Positions 63,874 to 64,000 of a stretch of 64,000 nucleotides of DNA are shown one piece after another. The stretch spans positions 1 through 64,000 of the forward strand of contig CALVPS010000002.1 in NCBI GenBank assembly GCA_944354035.1, in the 5' to 3' direction. The translations under genes and the position numbers were made by a program. The notes under the pieces are model-generated. The model was not told the origin of the DNA, ran no database searches, and saw only the letters and a program-made list of their open reading frames with translations. The first letter of the stretch is position 1, and every line of letters begins with the position of its first letter. Origin of the DNA: an uncultured Clostridia bacterium (GTDB lineage Bacteria; Bacillota; Clostridia; Christensenellales; Borkfalkiaceae).

Positions 63874-63897
63874 ATCCTATGATATGACCCTCTTTTT
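63855..63897. terminator. spoIVB terminator, bidirectional
   Basis: AAAGAGGGT(g)CATATC pairs with GATATGACCCTCTTT; runs of A8 and T5 flank it, giving U-runs on both strands. It overlaps the start codon of the spoIIM-like gene. Confidence 0.82.
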
Positions 63898-63910
63898 ATG
63901 GAATATTCGT

Positions 63911-64000
63911 TCAGTTGTCAAGCATCTTTTCGATGCCGATCCCATAGCCGCGCGTGGGATCGTTTAAAAAGACGTGTGTGATCGCGCCGATGAGCTTTCC
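63911..64000 (-). CDS. spoIVB: SpoIVB peptidase, C-terminal end (cut by window)
   Basis: 29 codons plus stop before the window edge. The sequence has the SpoIVB C-terminal signature G-K-x-I-G-A-x-T-H-V-F-x-N-D-P-T-x-G-Y-G-I. SpoIVB is the serine peptidase that triggers sigma-K processing during spore formation, so the organism should have a full sporulation pathway. Confidence 0.85.
   Translation of the reverse strand, partial: GKLIGAITHVFLNDPTRGYGIGIEKMLDN

Overview
The window reads as a chromosome segment of a spore-forming, diaminopimelate-type Bacillota bacterium, most likely class Clostridia. The evidence is endospore genes (spoVG, a GerW/YtfJ homologue, a SpoIIM-like gene and the 3' end of spoIVB), a MurE with the DNPR motif of meso-diaminopimelate ligases, paired GlgC/GlgD, an IspH-S1 fusion, and very regular TTGACA-17-TATAAT promoters with strong GGAGG ribosome sites. 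GC content is moderately high, and ATG, GTG and TTG starts are all used. Gene content is almost entirely housekeeping. No intact prophage, CRISPR array or insertion sequence was found.

Layout. 1-220: rpsT (minus, cut by the window edge). 350-15.1 kb: murI, then a division and cell-wall (dcw) cluster mraZ-rsmH-ftsL-ftsI-murE-mraY-murD-ftsW-murA-ftsQ, a terminator, and ftsA-ftsZ from their own promoter; murF and murG are absent from it. 15.1-17.6 kb: three 51-bp tandem repeats, then groESL (minus). 17.7-22.8 kb: dCMP deaminase, cyclophilin, purB, galE and dinB. 22.8-24.45 kb: a gene-poor stretch with two look-alike small-RNA units, a structured repeat-like element, a small orphan gene and tRNA-Trp. 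24.5-34.5 kb: proC, rnhA, a VTT membrane protein, a flavoprotein, an AroH-Cmk fusion, plsC, ispH-rpsA, htpG and a cold-shock gene. 34.7-38.9 kb: spoVG, murC, a DUF815 ATPase and ilvC. 39.2-49.9 kb: a glycogen locus glgB-glgC-glgD-glgA-glgP plus a GH13 enzyme. 50.4-53.6 kb: a tyrosine recombinase, hflX, a Cys-rich mini-protein and lexA. 53.9-64 kb (all minus): rluB, dacF, gerW-like, DUF2953-like, scpB, scpA, an M50 protease, an ABC-F gene, lysA, a second dacF-like gene, spoIIM-like and spoIVB.

How the genes fit together: peptidoglycan precursor synthesis, divisome assembly and peptidoglycan trimming dominate both ends. The middle covers isoprenoid, lipid and nucleotide supply and carbon storage. 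lexA and dinB both carry LexA-type operators. The points most worth following up are the AroH-Cmk fusion, two paralogous small-RNA loci, an attenuator-like leader on the ABC-F gene, inverted and direct repeats in front of the recombinase, a perfectly phased MraZ operator, and four genes whose -10 box sits only 5-7 nt before the start codon, suggesting leaderless mRNAs.
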